DNA of 35,865 bases, taken from assembly GCA_028717645.1 (NCBI GenBank), contig JAQUNK010000014.1, positions 1 through 35,865 of the forward strand, given 5' to 3'. This stretch comes from Candidatus Omnitrophota bacterium (GTDB lineage Bacteria > Omnitrophota > Gorgyraeia > Gygaellales > JAMWDD01). Under the pieces are notes generated by a model. It was not told where the DNA came from and did not search any database. It was given only the letters and a program-made list of their open reading frames with translations. A program made the translations under genes and the position numbers. Below are positions 8,725 through 16,201 of this stretch, piece after piece. Numbering within the stretch: the stretch's first letter is position 1; every line of letters starts with the position of its first letter.

Positions 8725-9261
8725 ATGAGAAGAACGCAGAGATATATAAAGAAATTACGCCTCAAGGTTACAGAAGCTAGATCAAAAGGCCATACTTATG
8801 AGGCTATACGCAAGAAATATGGTTGTTCTCCTGCTACGATTTCAAAATGGAGCAAAGGGATACAGCCATACAGATATTGCGTAAACTGCGGGGAAATAAA
8901 TTCTGAAAAACTCGAACAGTATCATCCGGATAAAACAAATAAACCAGATTATATCGTAACGTTATGTTCAAACTGTCGTTTAGCTATTTCCAGTCACCAA
9001 TTTAGAGAAAAAATAGAAGAATCGAAGGGCATTCTTAAACAAATCCAACTAATTTTACCTCTTCAAGCCGAATCTAAGTCTCAAATACTCCCAATTTCAT
9101 TAAATCCCCAAATTACTAGAGAGCTTAGCAAGGGGGCGTTATCTTTAGCTGCTGTTTCTTTGAGCGTAGGAGCGCTTTTAGATAAAGAAGTTCCCTTCTC
9201 TATAAGGATTTTGGCCAGCCTAGCCGCAGTCCAGTCTTTTAAGAAAGCCATAAATCTATAA
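8725..9261 (+). CDS. HTH protein with CxxC...CxxC zinc-finger-like segment and hydrophobic C-terminus
   Basis: 'SKGHTYEAIRKKYGCSPATISKWSKG' HTH; 'CVNCGEINSEKLEQYHPDKTNKPDYIVTLCSNC' HNH/Zn-like; C-terminal 'ALSLAAVSLSVGALLDKEVPFSIRILASLAAV'. Confidence 0.5.
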   Translation: MRRTQRYIKKLRLKVTEARSKGHTYEAIRKKYGCSPATISKWSKGIQPYRYCVNCGEINSEKLEQYHPDKTNKPDYIVTLCSNCRLAISSHQFREKIEESKGILKQIQLILPLQAESKSQILPISLNPQITRELSKGALSLAAVSLSVGALLDKEVPFSIRILASLAAVQSFKKAINL

Positions 9262-9406
9262 CTTACCTAATTTTTTTAAAAGATCATTGCTTCATTTTTA
9301 CTACATTTAACACTACAAATAGTAGTATAAATTGTAATATAGTTTCATTTTAGCTATTTTTAAATTTGCTTAAATTATTAGAGATAAATCACCAATTAGG
9401 AAAAAC

Positions 9407-9435
9407 TTGACACAATACAGAATATAGTATATACT
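9407..9435 (+). promoter_or_regulatory. Putative strong sigma70 promoter of the CBASS-like operon (TTGACA-17-TATACT)
   Basis: TTGACA 9407-9412, 17-bp spacer, TATACT 9430-9435. Confidence 0.75.
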
Positions 9436-9441
9436 TTGTAA

Positions 9442-9548
9442 TAAGATACAACTAACAGTGGTGAGTTTGGAGAGGGAACCTCCACGGTAAAAAAGTAAAA
9501 TCTCCACGAGCCTAATGCTCCTGCATTTTTGTGCTTGTGGAGTTTTTT
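9442..9548 (+). ncRNA. Structured leader RNA / candidate attenuator or short ncRNA
   Basis: Lies between the promoter and an intrinsic terminator. Hairpin TGGAG(9468-9472)/CTCCA(9480-9484); two copies of CTCCAC (9480-9485, 9502-9507) can compete for GTGGAG (9537-9542). Confidence 0.55.
9502..9548 (+). terminator. Intrinsic terminator upstream of the patatin gene
   Basis: CTCCACGAGC (9502-9511) pairs with GCTTGTGGAG (9533-9542, one G-U), inner hairpin AATGC/GCATT, then TTTTTT 9543-9548. Confidence 0.8.
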
Positions 9549-9567
9549 ATATTTATAGGTAAAAAAT

Positions 9568-10494
9568 ATGCCTACGGGAGAAATATTCAGAATTTTGGCA
9601 ATCGATGGTGGAGGATACCGCGGTGTTTATGCCGCTTATATATTAAAACGTATTGAGGAAGAATATGGTGTTGACTGGTTGAAGAAAATTAATCTAATAG
9701 CCGGAACTAGTACAGGAGCAATTATTGCGGCAGCATTAGCCTGCAATGTGCCTGCGAGCAAAATATTAGATTTTTATAAGAAATATGGTCAACGGATTTT
9801 TAAGAAGCGATTTCTTCATTGGTTAGGATTATTTGCGAGCAGATACGACAATAAGGAATTAGAAAATATCTTAAAAGATCTCTATGGCGATGAGCGAAAA
9901 TTAGGCCAAATTGACATACCTTTAGTTTTGCCTGCATCTGATATTAGGAATGGCTGCGTCCACGTACTTAAATCTTCGTACGATAAAGAATTTTATCGTG
10001 ATAAAAATAGACTAGTATATAAAGCAGTATTAGCTTCTTGTTCTGCTCCTACTTATTTTGACCCTTATGATATGGATAATTATCTTTTAGCAGATGGAGG
10101 ATTATGGGCGAATAATCCAGCTCTTATTGCTGCTATTGAAGCTAAGCGCCGCCTTAGCCAGAATATGGATAATTTAATGATTCTATCAATTGGCACAGGC
10201 GAAGGGAGAAAATTCTATTCGCAGGATGGACATTGGTGGAAAAAATTTTTGGGATGGGGATTTTTGACAAGGTGGGGAAGGCAAAAATTCATCGAGATGC
10301 TTTTCAGCCTACAGTCTCAAACAACTAATAATATGATTGGACTTTTATTTGAACCAAGTCAGATATTGAGGATTAATTTTAAATCGGATAAAACTTTAAA
10401 ATTAGATGATCCCAATGAGTATAACGATTTAATTTGTTTAGCTGATAAAGACTTTACATATAATTCACAAAGAATCCAAGAATTCTTGGATTAG
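9568..10494 (+). CDS. capV: Patatin-like phospholipase, CapV-type CBASS effector
   Basis: 'AIDGGGYRGVYAAYIL', 'GTSTGAIIAA' (GxSxG), 'ADGGLWANNP' (catalytic Asp); directly followed by a CD-NTase gene. Confidence 0.85.
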   Translation: MPTGEIFRILAIDGGGYRGVYAAYILKRIEEEYGVDWLKKINLIAGTSTGAIIAAALACNVPASKILDFYKKYGQRIFKKRFLHWLGLFASRYDNKELENILKDLYGDERKLGQIDIPLVLPASDIRNGCVHVLKSSYDKEFYRDKNRLVYKAVLASCSAPTYFDPYDMDNYLLADGGLWANNPALIAAIEAKRRLSQNMDNLMILSIGTGEGRKFYSQDGHWWKKFLGWGFLTRWGRQKFIEMLFSLQSQTTNNMIGLLFEPSQILRINFKSDKTLKLDDPNEYNDLICLADKDFTYNSQRIQEFLD

Positions 10495-10511
10495 AGTATA
10501 GGAGGTCAGAA

Positions 10512-11714
10512 ATGATACAAGATGATCGTATGGTATTATTGGATGATGTATTAGAGAAATATGTCGATTCCTTAAAAATTTCCGATTCTCAGTTTGAAGA
10601 AGCAAGGCTTCGATACGAATCGGTAGGAAAATGGTTACGAGAAAGCTCTGCATTAAAGGATCGGAGACCTGAAATATATACGCAAGGGTCTTTTCTTTTT
10701 GGTACGGTAGTGAGACCTTTAACAGAAGAAGATAGGTATGATATTGATTTAGTATGCCGTTTAAACTATCTTAAAAATGAAATTTCGCAGAAGGATTTAA
10801 AAGAAAAATTTGGTAAGGAATTGACTGATTACGCTCTTGCTAAGCAAATGAAGAGCAATCCTAAGAAAAAAAGACGCTGTTGGACGATAGAATATGAAGA
10901 TGATATCCATTTCCATATGGATTTTTTACCTTCTATTCCAGATCAAGATATGCGCTACAGAAAATATTTGTTGGAATCGGGCGTGAGAGAAGCTTTAACA
11001 CAGACAAGTATTTGTATTACTGATGATACATTGGATAATTATAGCCGTATTGACGATGATTGGTTAAAAACTAATCCTAAGGGGTATGCGGAGTGGTTTA
11101 AGTCCAGAATGAGACTTATTTTCGAGAAGGGAGCTGTATCTCTTCTTGAAAAACGTCTATATGCTTCAGTAGAAGCTATTCCTGTTCATAAAATTAGAAC
11201 ACCTCTGCAAAAGACTATTCAGCTTCTTAAGCGGCATCGTGACATTATGTTTGAGAATGAGCCTAAGAAAAAGCCAATTTCGATGATTATAACCACTTTA
11301 GCAGCGCATGCCTATCAGAATGAAGCAAGATTGATTGATGCATTGAAGCGTGTAGTAGATGATATGGATAAATATATTGAGAAAGATGGGGCTACTAAAA
11401 CGGTTATAAGAAATCCAGTTATGCCTGATGAAAACTTTGCAGATAAATGGGTAGAGGATCCTGCGCTTGAGAAAAATTTTTATGATTGGTTAGGGAAAAT
11501 CAGGAAAGATTTACAGGAGCTTATGACGAAGACATCATCTAGAGATATGATTGAATATCTGGGTATTCCGCTTGGCAGCAAAGTTATGGGGAAAGTCCTC
11601 GAGAAATATGGTTATGGTGCCGATATCCAGAGGGCCACGCCTGTAAAATCTTATCCTGAGGTTAAAATTAATCCTTCACAACCATGGAGTAGCAATGGCA
11701 GGTGTTGGTTATGA
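10512..11714 (+). CDS. CD-NTase (SMODS/DncV-like nucleotidyltransferase)
   Basis: 'YTQGSFLFGTVVRPLTEEDRYDIDLVCRL' (GSF...DxD) and third acidic residue in 'FHMDFLPSI'. Confidence 0.85.
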   Translation: MIQDDRMVLLDDVLEKYVDSLKISDSQFEEARLRYESVGKWLRESSALKDRRPEIYTQGSFLFGTVVRPLTEEDRYDIDLVCRLNYLKNEISQKDLKEKFGKELTDYALAKQMKSNPKKKRRCWTIEYEDDIHFHMDFLPSIPDQDMRYRKYLLESGVREALTQTSICITDDTLDNYSRIDDDWLKTNPKGYAEWFKSRMRLIFEKGAVSLLEKRLYASVEAIPVHKIRTPLQKTIQLLKRHRDIMFENEPKKKPISMIITTLAAHAYQNEARLIDALKRVVDDMDKYIEKDGATKTVIRNPVMPDENFADKWVEDPALEKNFYDWLGKIRKDLQELMTKTSSRDMIEYLGIPLGSKVMGKVLEKYGYGADIQRATPVKSYPEVKINPSQPWSSNGRCWL

Positions 11715-12345
11715 TGAGCTTATTCAGAAGCAGTTTCAAGAGCTGCATGTTAAATATCCAAGCTTAAGTCTTAAGCAGATTGATAATAACTATTATCTTA
11801 TTGGTTTCTTAGGTTTTTCCTCAGAATTCAATGGGGTAAGAATTCAAGACGGGTTCGAGTTATTTATTACGATCCCATGTGAGTATCCAAATCGAATGCC
11901 CGCCATTAAAGAAATAGGCGGACGAATACCAATAGATTTTCATCATAGTGGAGACGAATTATGTTTAGGTACACCGGTAGATAATTGGATAAAATTTTGT
12001 AAACGTAAAACTCTTATGGGATTTATTGAACTTTTAGTGATTCCATTTCTTTTCTCATTTTGTTTTAGGGAAAAAACAGGTCGTATGCCGTTTGGTCAGC
12101 GTTCGCATTATGGAAGAGGAATTATGGAATTCTATTGTGAATTGTTTAAAATAAAAGATTTTATTGCCGCTCAGAAGTTTCTTAAAATATTAGCCTCTGG
12201 AGAATATAGTCAAGACAAGAGATGCCCATGTAATTCGGGAAGAAGACTTAAAAAATGTCACGGATCAATGATTCTTGAAGCCATGAACACGGTTCCGTTA
12301 GAATACTTTCAATATGAGTACAAGCAAAGTTTATCTCCAGGATAG
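11695..12345 (+). CDS. E2-like conjugating enzyme domain with C-terminal SEC-C motif (short type II CBASS accessory)
   Basis: 'PCEYPNRMPAIKEIGGRIPIDFHHSGDELCLGTPVD' resembles the E2 H-x-N...CL active-site region; 'KRCPCNSGRRLKKCHGS' is SEC-C; overlaps the CD-NTase stop by 20 bp. Confidence 0.75.
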   Translation: MAGVGYDELIQKQFQELHVKYPSLSLKQIDNNYYLIGFLGFSSEFNGVRIQDGFELFITIPCEYPNRMPAIKEIGGRIPIDFHHSGDELCLGTPVDNWIKFCKRKTLMGFIELLVIPFLFSFCFREKTGRMPFGQRSHYGRGIMEFYCELFKIKDFIAAQKFLKILASGEYSQDKRCPCNSGRRLKKCHGSMILEAMNTVPLEYFQYEYKQSLSPG

Positions 12346-12378
12346 GCCGTAGTATTACAATTGTACAAAGGAGAGGTT

Positions 12379-13014
12379 ATGAAACGAATAATTTTTGCCA
12401 TCCATGGTATCAGAAGCCCAAAGCAAGGGAACTGGATATATGATTTTACTAATTTCACTGAACAAGACCCGAGGTTTAAAGATGATATTTTCGTGCCTTA
12501 TTATTATGGGTTTGTTTTAGCTACCGTATCTGTCTTTCCGGTTTTTAAATATGAGAAAGTTAAAGAAGTTAAAACAGTATTAAGAAAAATAATTAATGAT
12601 AACCCTAATTGTGAGCTTAATATAGTAGCGCATAGTTATGGCACTGAACTAAGCTTTTGGGCAATAAAAACTAGCGGTGAAGATGGAAAGCCGCCTATAA
12701 TTGCGAATAAAGTCATACTTGTCTCTAGCGTTGTATCTCGTTTTAATGAAATTCCATATAATTCTACTTTAAGAGCAGGAAAAATAAAACAGTTACATTG
12801 TTATTGTAGCTATAAAGATAAAGTATGTAATTTTGCTCCTTTTGGACATTCAGGATGTTTTGGTTTCTCAAGAGATAGATATGATACTAGGTGTTATCCA
12901 AAGCCATTCGATGACTTAGAAATTTACAATCATCAAGTCGAAAGCTTGGGACATTCTGCTTATTTCGAAGATGTTAAATACTTCAAGGAATGGTTAGGCA
13001 TAATAGCGAGTTAG
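12379..13014 (+). CDS. Alpha/beta hydrolase (lipase/esterase-like)
   Basis: 'IFAIHGIRSPKQGNW', nucleophile elbow 'NIVAHSYGTELSFW', late His in 'SLGHSAYF'. ATG 12379 follows aaaggagagg. Confidence 0.65.
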   Translation: MKRIIFAIHGIRSPKQGNWIYDFTNFTEQDPRFKDDIFVPYYYGFVLATVSVFPVFKYEKVKEVKTVLRKIINDNPNCELNIVAHSYGTELSFWAIKTSGEDGKPPIIANKVILVSSVVSRFNEIPYNSTLRAGKIKQLHCYCSYKDKVCNFAPFGHSGCFGFSRDRYDTRCYPKPFDDLEIYNHQVESLGHSAYFEDVKYFKEWLGIIAS

Positions 13015-13021
13015 ACAGATA

Positions 13022-13228
13022 ATGTCATACTCTAAAGAGCTTATCCAGAAAACATTAGATTATTGGGGACCCAAGTATGCTTTGATTGGCCAGAATCTAA
13101 CGGCGGAAGATGCAAGGGAAATATTAGATAATCTATGCGGATTAATTGAATATTTGGCAGAATTAGACAAGAAGTTTAATCAAAGTATTAAAAACGAGGT
13201 ATTAGATGGCTTAATGCAACAGGAATAG
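13022..13228 (+). CDS. Small conserved-looking protein of unknown function (mobile-element type)
   Basis: 68 aa 'TLDYWGPKYALIGQNLTAEDAREILDNLCGLIEYL'; starts 7 bp after the hydrolase stop. Confidence 0.5.
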   Translation: MSYSKELIQKTLDYWGPKYALIGQNLTAEDAREILDNLCGLIEYLAELDKKFNQSIKNEVLDGLMQQE

Positions 13229-13336
13229 TGGTAAGCCATGAACTTATCCTATCTGCGCTATTTTGAAAAGCACAATTATATACTTGACAGGATCAAATGA
13301 ATATGATAAAAATAAGCCAAGAACTTAAATTAACCG

Positions 13337-13600
13337 TTGAAGGAGTCCATGTCTAGATTTAGAAGCGAAGTGCCCAAGGGCCTATTTAGAGTACCGATAT
13401 CCATTACAAAAGAAATGGAATCTTGGCTTCAGGATTTAAGCAGCAAGATGAAGTCTTCGGGCGGCTATAAATTGCCTAAATCTTACATCATAAGGGCGCT
13501 GCTAGATGCAGCTATGAGCCTTAAAATTGATGTATCTCAAGTGAAAACAGAAGAGGAGCTGGTAGAGAGGATCCTTAAAGCGATAAAGCAGTATAAATAA
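13337..13600 (+). CDS. Small putative RHH/CopG-like DNA-binding protein, paralogue 1
   Basis: 'VPISITKEMESWLQDLSSKMKSSGGYKLPKSYIIRALLDAAMSLKIDVSQVKTEEELVERIL', alignable by eye to the next ORF. The ATG at 13349 (ATGTCTAGA, after aaggag) is the more likely start. Confidence 0.5.
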   Translation: MKESMSRFRSEVPKGLFRVPISITKEMESWLQDLSSKMKSSGGYKLPKSYIIRALLDAAMSLKIDVSQVKTEEELVERILKAIKQYK

Positions 13601-13606
13601 TAATTA

Positions 13607-13633
13607 TATTTTTTTTAACATTGAAAGGCACAA
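13607..13633 (+). repeat. Upstream repeat 'TTTTTTTAACATTGAAAGGCACAA', copy 1
   Basis: Repeated at 13884-13907; degenerate copy 'ATTTTGAAAAGCACAATTATATAC' at 13260-13283. Confidence 0.8.
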
Positions 13634-13655
13634 TTGAACAATACGAGGAGAAGAT

Positions 13656-13883
13656 ATGTTTAAGAAAGTCTGGACTAGTGTAAATCTGAGTAAGAAAGAG
13701 ATATGTTTTCTTGATGAGATATCTAAAAACTGTAAGTTCTCCGGAGGAAGAAAATTACGTAGAACTTCTATACTTAGAGCATTGTTGGTCGCAGGCAAGA
13801 GGTTAAATATTGATGTAAACAGAGTCAAAAGCGAGAAGGAGCTTAAAGAAAGAGTACTGGTATCTTTTAAGAAGCTGAATTAA
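13656..13883 (+). CDS. Small putative RHH/CopG-like DNA-binding protein, paralogue 2
   Basis: 'FSGGRKLRRTSILRALLVAGKRLNIDVNRVKSEKELKERVL'; RBS gaggag. Confidence 0.5.
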   Translation: MFKKVWTSVNLSKKEICFLDEISKNCKFSGGRKLRRTSILRALLVAGKRLNIDVNRVKSEKELKERVLVSFKKLN

Positions 13884-13907
13884 TTTTTTTAACATTGAAA
13901 GGCACAA
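13884..13907 (+). repeat. Upstream repeat 'TTTTTTTAACATTGAAAGGCACAA', copy 2
   Basis: Same sequence as near 13610-13633; lies just upstream of the methyltransferase gene. Confidence 0.8.
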
Positions 13908-13931
13908 AACAACATTACAAATACTGCTAAT

Positions 13932-15164
13932 ATGAATAAGTTAATCTGCGGAGATAATTTAGAGGAATTGAAAAAGATTGAAAAGGAAAGCGTTGATCTT
14001 ATTTACATTGACCCGCCATTTTTTTCAAATAAACAATATGAAGTAGTATGGAGGGATGAAGCAGAAATACGGAGTTTTGAAGATAGATGGGAAGGCGGGA
14101 TAGAGCATTATATCGGGTGGATGAAGCCAAGAGTAGAGGCGATGTATGAAGTTTTAAAACCCACTGGCTCATTTTATCTGCATTGTAATTGGTATGCAAA
14201 TGCTCATTTAAGGATAATGCTGGATGAGATATTTGGAGAAAGCAATTTTCAAAATGAAATAATCTGGGATTATGGGGCAAGGGCAACAGTTAGAAAGTCG
14301 GGTTTTCCCAGAAAACATGATACCATCCTTTTCTATGCTAAAAGTAAAAATTATACCTTTAATCTTTTGTATAAACCTTATAAAGACCCTTTGATGGAAA
14401 GATATAACAAAATAGATTCTAAGGGAAAGCGGTACGCCTTAATAAAAAGAAAAAGAACTGATGGTACTATATATTACGGTAAATGTTATCCAAAAGAAGG
14501 AGCTCCAGAAACCGATGTCTGGAATATTTCTTTAATGGCTTCTACTTCTAGAGAGCGATTGGGATACCCCACTCAAAAACCAGAAGCATTATTAGAAAAG
14601 ATAATAAAAGCATCTTCAAATAGAAATGATACGGTTTTAGACGCTTTTTGCGGTTGTGGTACTGCTTTAGCTGCGGCACAAAAATTAGGGAGGCAATGGA
14701 TAGGAATAGATATATCCCCGACCGCTATAAAACTAATAGAGCGGAGATTAAATCAATTAGGGACAAAGAAAGACACAGACTATATAGTTGCAGGAACACC
14801 TACTACTGTAAAAGATTTGTTAAAATTGAAGCCATTTGAATTTCAGAATTGGGTTATTGATGCATTAGGAGCAAAGCATAGCCGAAAGAAAATCGGGGAT
14901 ATGGGGCTGGATGGTCATTTTGATAAAGATATTTTTCATAAAGATGCTGGTATTCAAGTCAAGCAATCCGAAGATATTGGAAGGAATGTAATTGATAATT
15001 TTAAGTCTGCCCTTGAAAGGGCAAAATATAAAGAAGGCATTGTTGTAGCTTTTAGTTTTGGCAAAGGTGCGTGTGAAGAAGTGGCGAGGCTTAAAAACTC
15101 TGGAGAGATAGATATTAAATTAATAACGGTAGAAGATTTACTACATAAGAAAGTAAAGCTATGA
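13932..15164 (+). CDS. Beta-class DNA methyltransferase fused to an Mrr-like PD-(D/E)XK domain
   Basis: Motif IV 'DLIYIDPPF' precedes motif I 'VLDAFCGCGTALAAA'; C-terminal 'KPFEFQNWVIDALGA...MGLDGHF...AGIQVKQSEDIGRNVIDNF' Mrr-like. Confidence 0.75.
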   Translation: MNKLICGDNLEELKKIEKESVDLIYIDPPFFSNKQYEVVWRDEAEIRSFEDRWEGGIEHYIGWMKPRVEAMYEVLKPTGSFYLHCNWYANAHLRIMLDEIFGESNFQNEIIWDYGARATVRKSGFPRKHDTILFYAKSKNYTFNLLYKPYKDPLMERYNKIDSKGKRYALIKRKRTDGTIYYGKCYPKEGAPETDVWNISLMASTSRERLGYPTQKPEALLEKIIKASSNRNDTVLDAFCGCGTALAAAQKLGRQWIGIDISPTAIKLIERRLNQLGTKKDTDYIVAGTPTTVKDLLKLKPFEFQNWVIDALGAKHSRKKIGDMGLDGHFDKDIFHKDAGIQVKQSEDIGRNVIDNFKSALERAKYKEGIVVAFSFGKGACEEVARLKNSGEIDIKLITVEDLLHKKVKL

Positions 15165-15616
15165 TGCTAAAATGCAAGGGAACTCAATTTTTAATTTATA
15201 AAGAGGGAATAAAATCTATTTTACTTTTTTTGGGAGGCAGTAAAATTTTTTTCTTTCCAGTTTTTCATAAATGTCCTTTTTATCGCAAGCCCTTTTTGAG
15301 AAGGATTATAACTGAGTTTATAGTGAGTACGGGTATAATTATGACAGTTATAAGATTCTATTTAGCTTATAGAATGAAAAATGAAATTTTGGCTGATCTA
15401 TTTTTTGCGGGTATGGTTGTAATTAGTATAGAATTTAGACGAGTAATAAGTAGAATCGAAGAGAAGTATTATGAAGTTCTCATTCCCCTAACTAAAAATC
15501 CCCACTATCCTGAGTTAAAAGATTTAATACAGGCCTTCAACGGCCTTACCAAATCTTCGCTCGAAGAGGTTCTCAATCCTTCCGCGGAAGAACGTATTAA
15601 AGCAATAAGAGGGTGA
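15161..15616 (+). CDS. Hypothetical membrane protein
   Basis: Overlaps the MTase stop by 4 bp; TM-like 'IITEFIVSTGIIMTVIRFYLAY...LADLFFAGMVVISI'. Confidence 0.4.
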   Translation: MMLKCKGTQFLIYKEGIKSILLFLGGSKIFFFPVFHKCPFYRKPFLRRIITEFIVSTGIIMTVIRFYLAYRMKNEILADLFFAGMVVISIEFRRVISRIEEKYYEVLIPLTKNPHYPELKDLIQAFNGLTKSSLEEVLNPSAEERIKAIRG

Positions 15617-15731
15617 AATAGAAGGTAAAAGTAGTGAAGAATTTTATTCTTAATGCTATAATAAATAATAGTAGTTCAAAAATATCCAGCCTTATTTAGA
15701 CAAAAAGACTTAAAATCTAAAGGAGGGTGCG

Positions 15732-16073
15732 ATGGCCAAGTTAACTACAGAAGAGGCTATGCAAGACCTAAAACGCGTTGAGTTAGGACTATCATTCCTG
15801 CTAAGAAGATGCAAGAGAAGAGATGGCAAGGTATTCAAAGGGTTTATATCCTGCATTGACACATCAAATAAGGAATTACGGAGAATTTATGAAAATTGGG
15901 AATGGTGGAATGTAAAGAATCCTTTTTATTTTCCTATGCATCTTACGCCTCTACTTAAAATCTTAGATTGCGCTACGATTATATATACAGGACGAAAAGA
16001 TCATAAAGTCATTGAAGCGCTATTGGCAAAGTCAATATACCGGTTAGACGATATTATAGATAATTTAGGCTGA
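15732..16073 (+). CDS. Hypothetical protein
   Basis: 113 aa ORF with strong RBS (aaaggagggtgcgATG). Confidence 0.5.
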   Translation: MAKLTTEEAMQDLKRVELGLSFLLRRCKRRDGKVFKGFISCIDTSNKELRRIYENWEWWNVKNPFYFPMHLTPLLKILDCATIIYTGRKDHKVIEALLAKSIYRLDDIIDNLG

Positions 16074-16163
16074 AAAAATAACTATCTAAATCCGCAGTTT
16101 GATCAGTTATATAATTTCCCACCAATTTTAGACAATAACTTTTTAAATATGTCTACATTATAC

Positions 16164-16192
16164 TTGACAAATCTGTATTATTGTCGTATAAT
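16164..16192 (+). promoter_or_regulatory. Perfect-consensus sigma70 promoter (TTGACA-17-TATAAT)
   Basis: TTGACA 16164-16169, 17-bp spacer, TATAAT 16187-16192; next ATG at 16202. Confidence 0.85.
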
Positions 16193-16201
16193 TTATTTAA
16201 G

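Noticed and set aside
9459-9491. Possible 10-codon leader peptide in the CBASS leader (GTG GTG AGT TTG GAG AGG GAA CCT CCA CGG TAA)
   Set aside because: GTG start without a convincing RBS and no run of a regulatory amino acid; the RNA-structure explanation is sufficient.
14648-14839. 63-aa ORF in another frame inside the methyltransferase gene
   Set aside because: Nested in the conserved MTase motif I region; no RBS or independent support.
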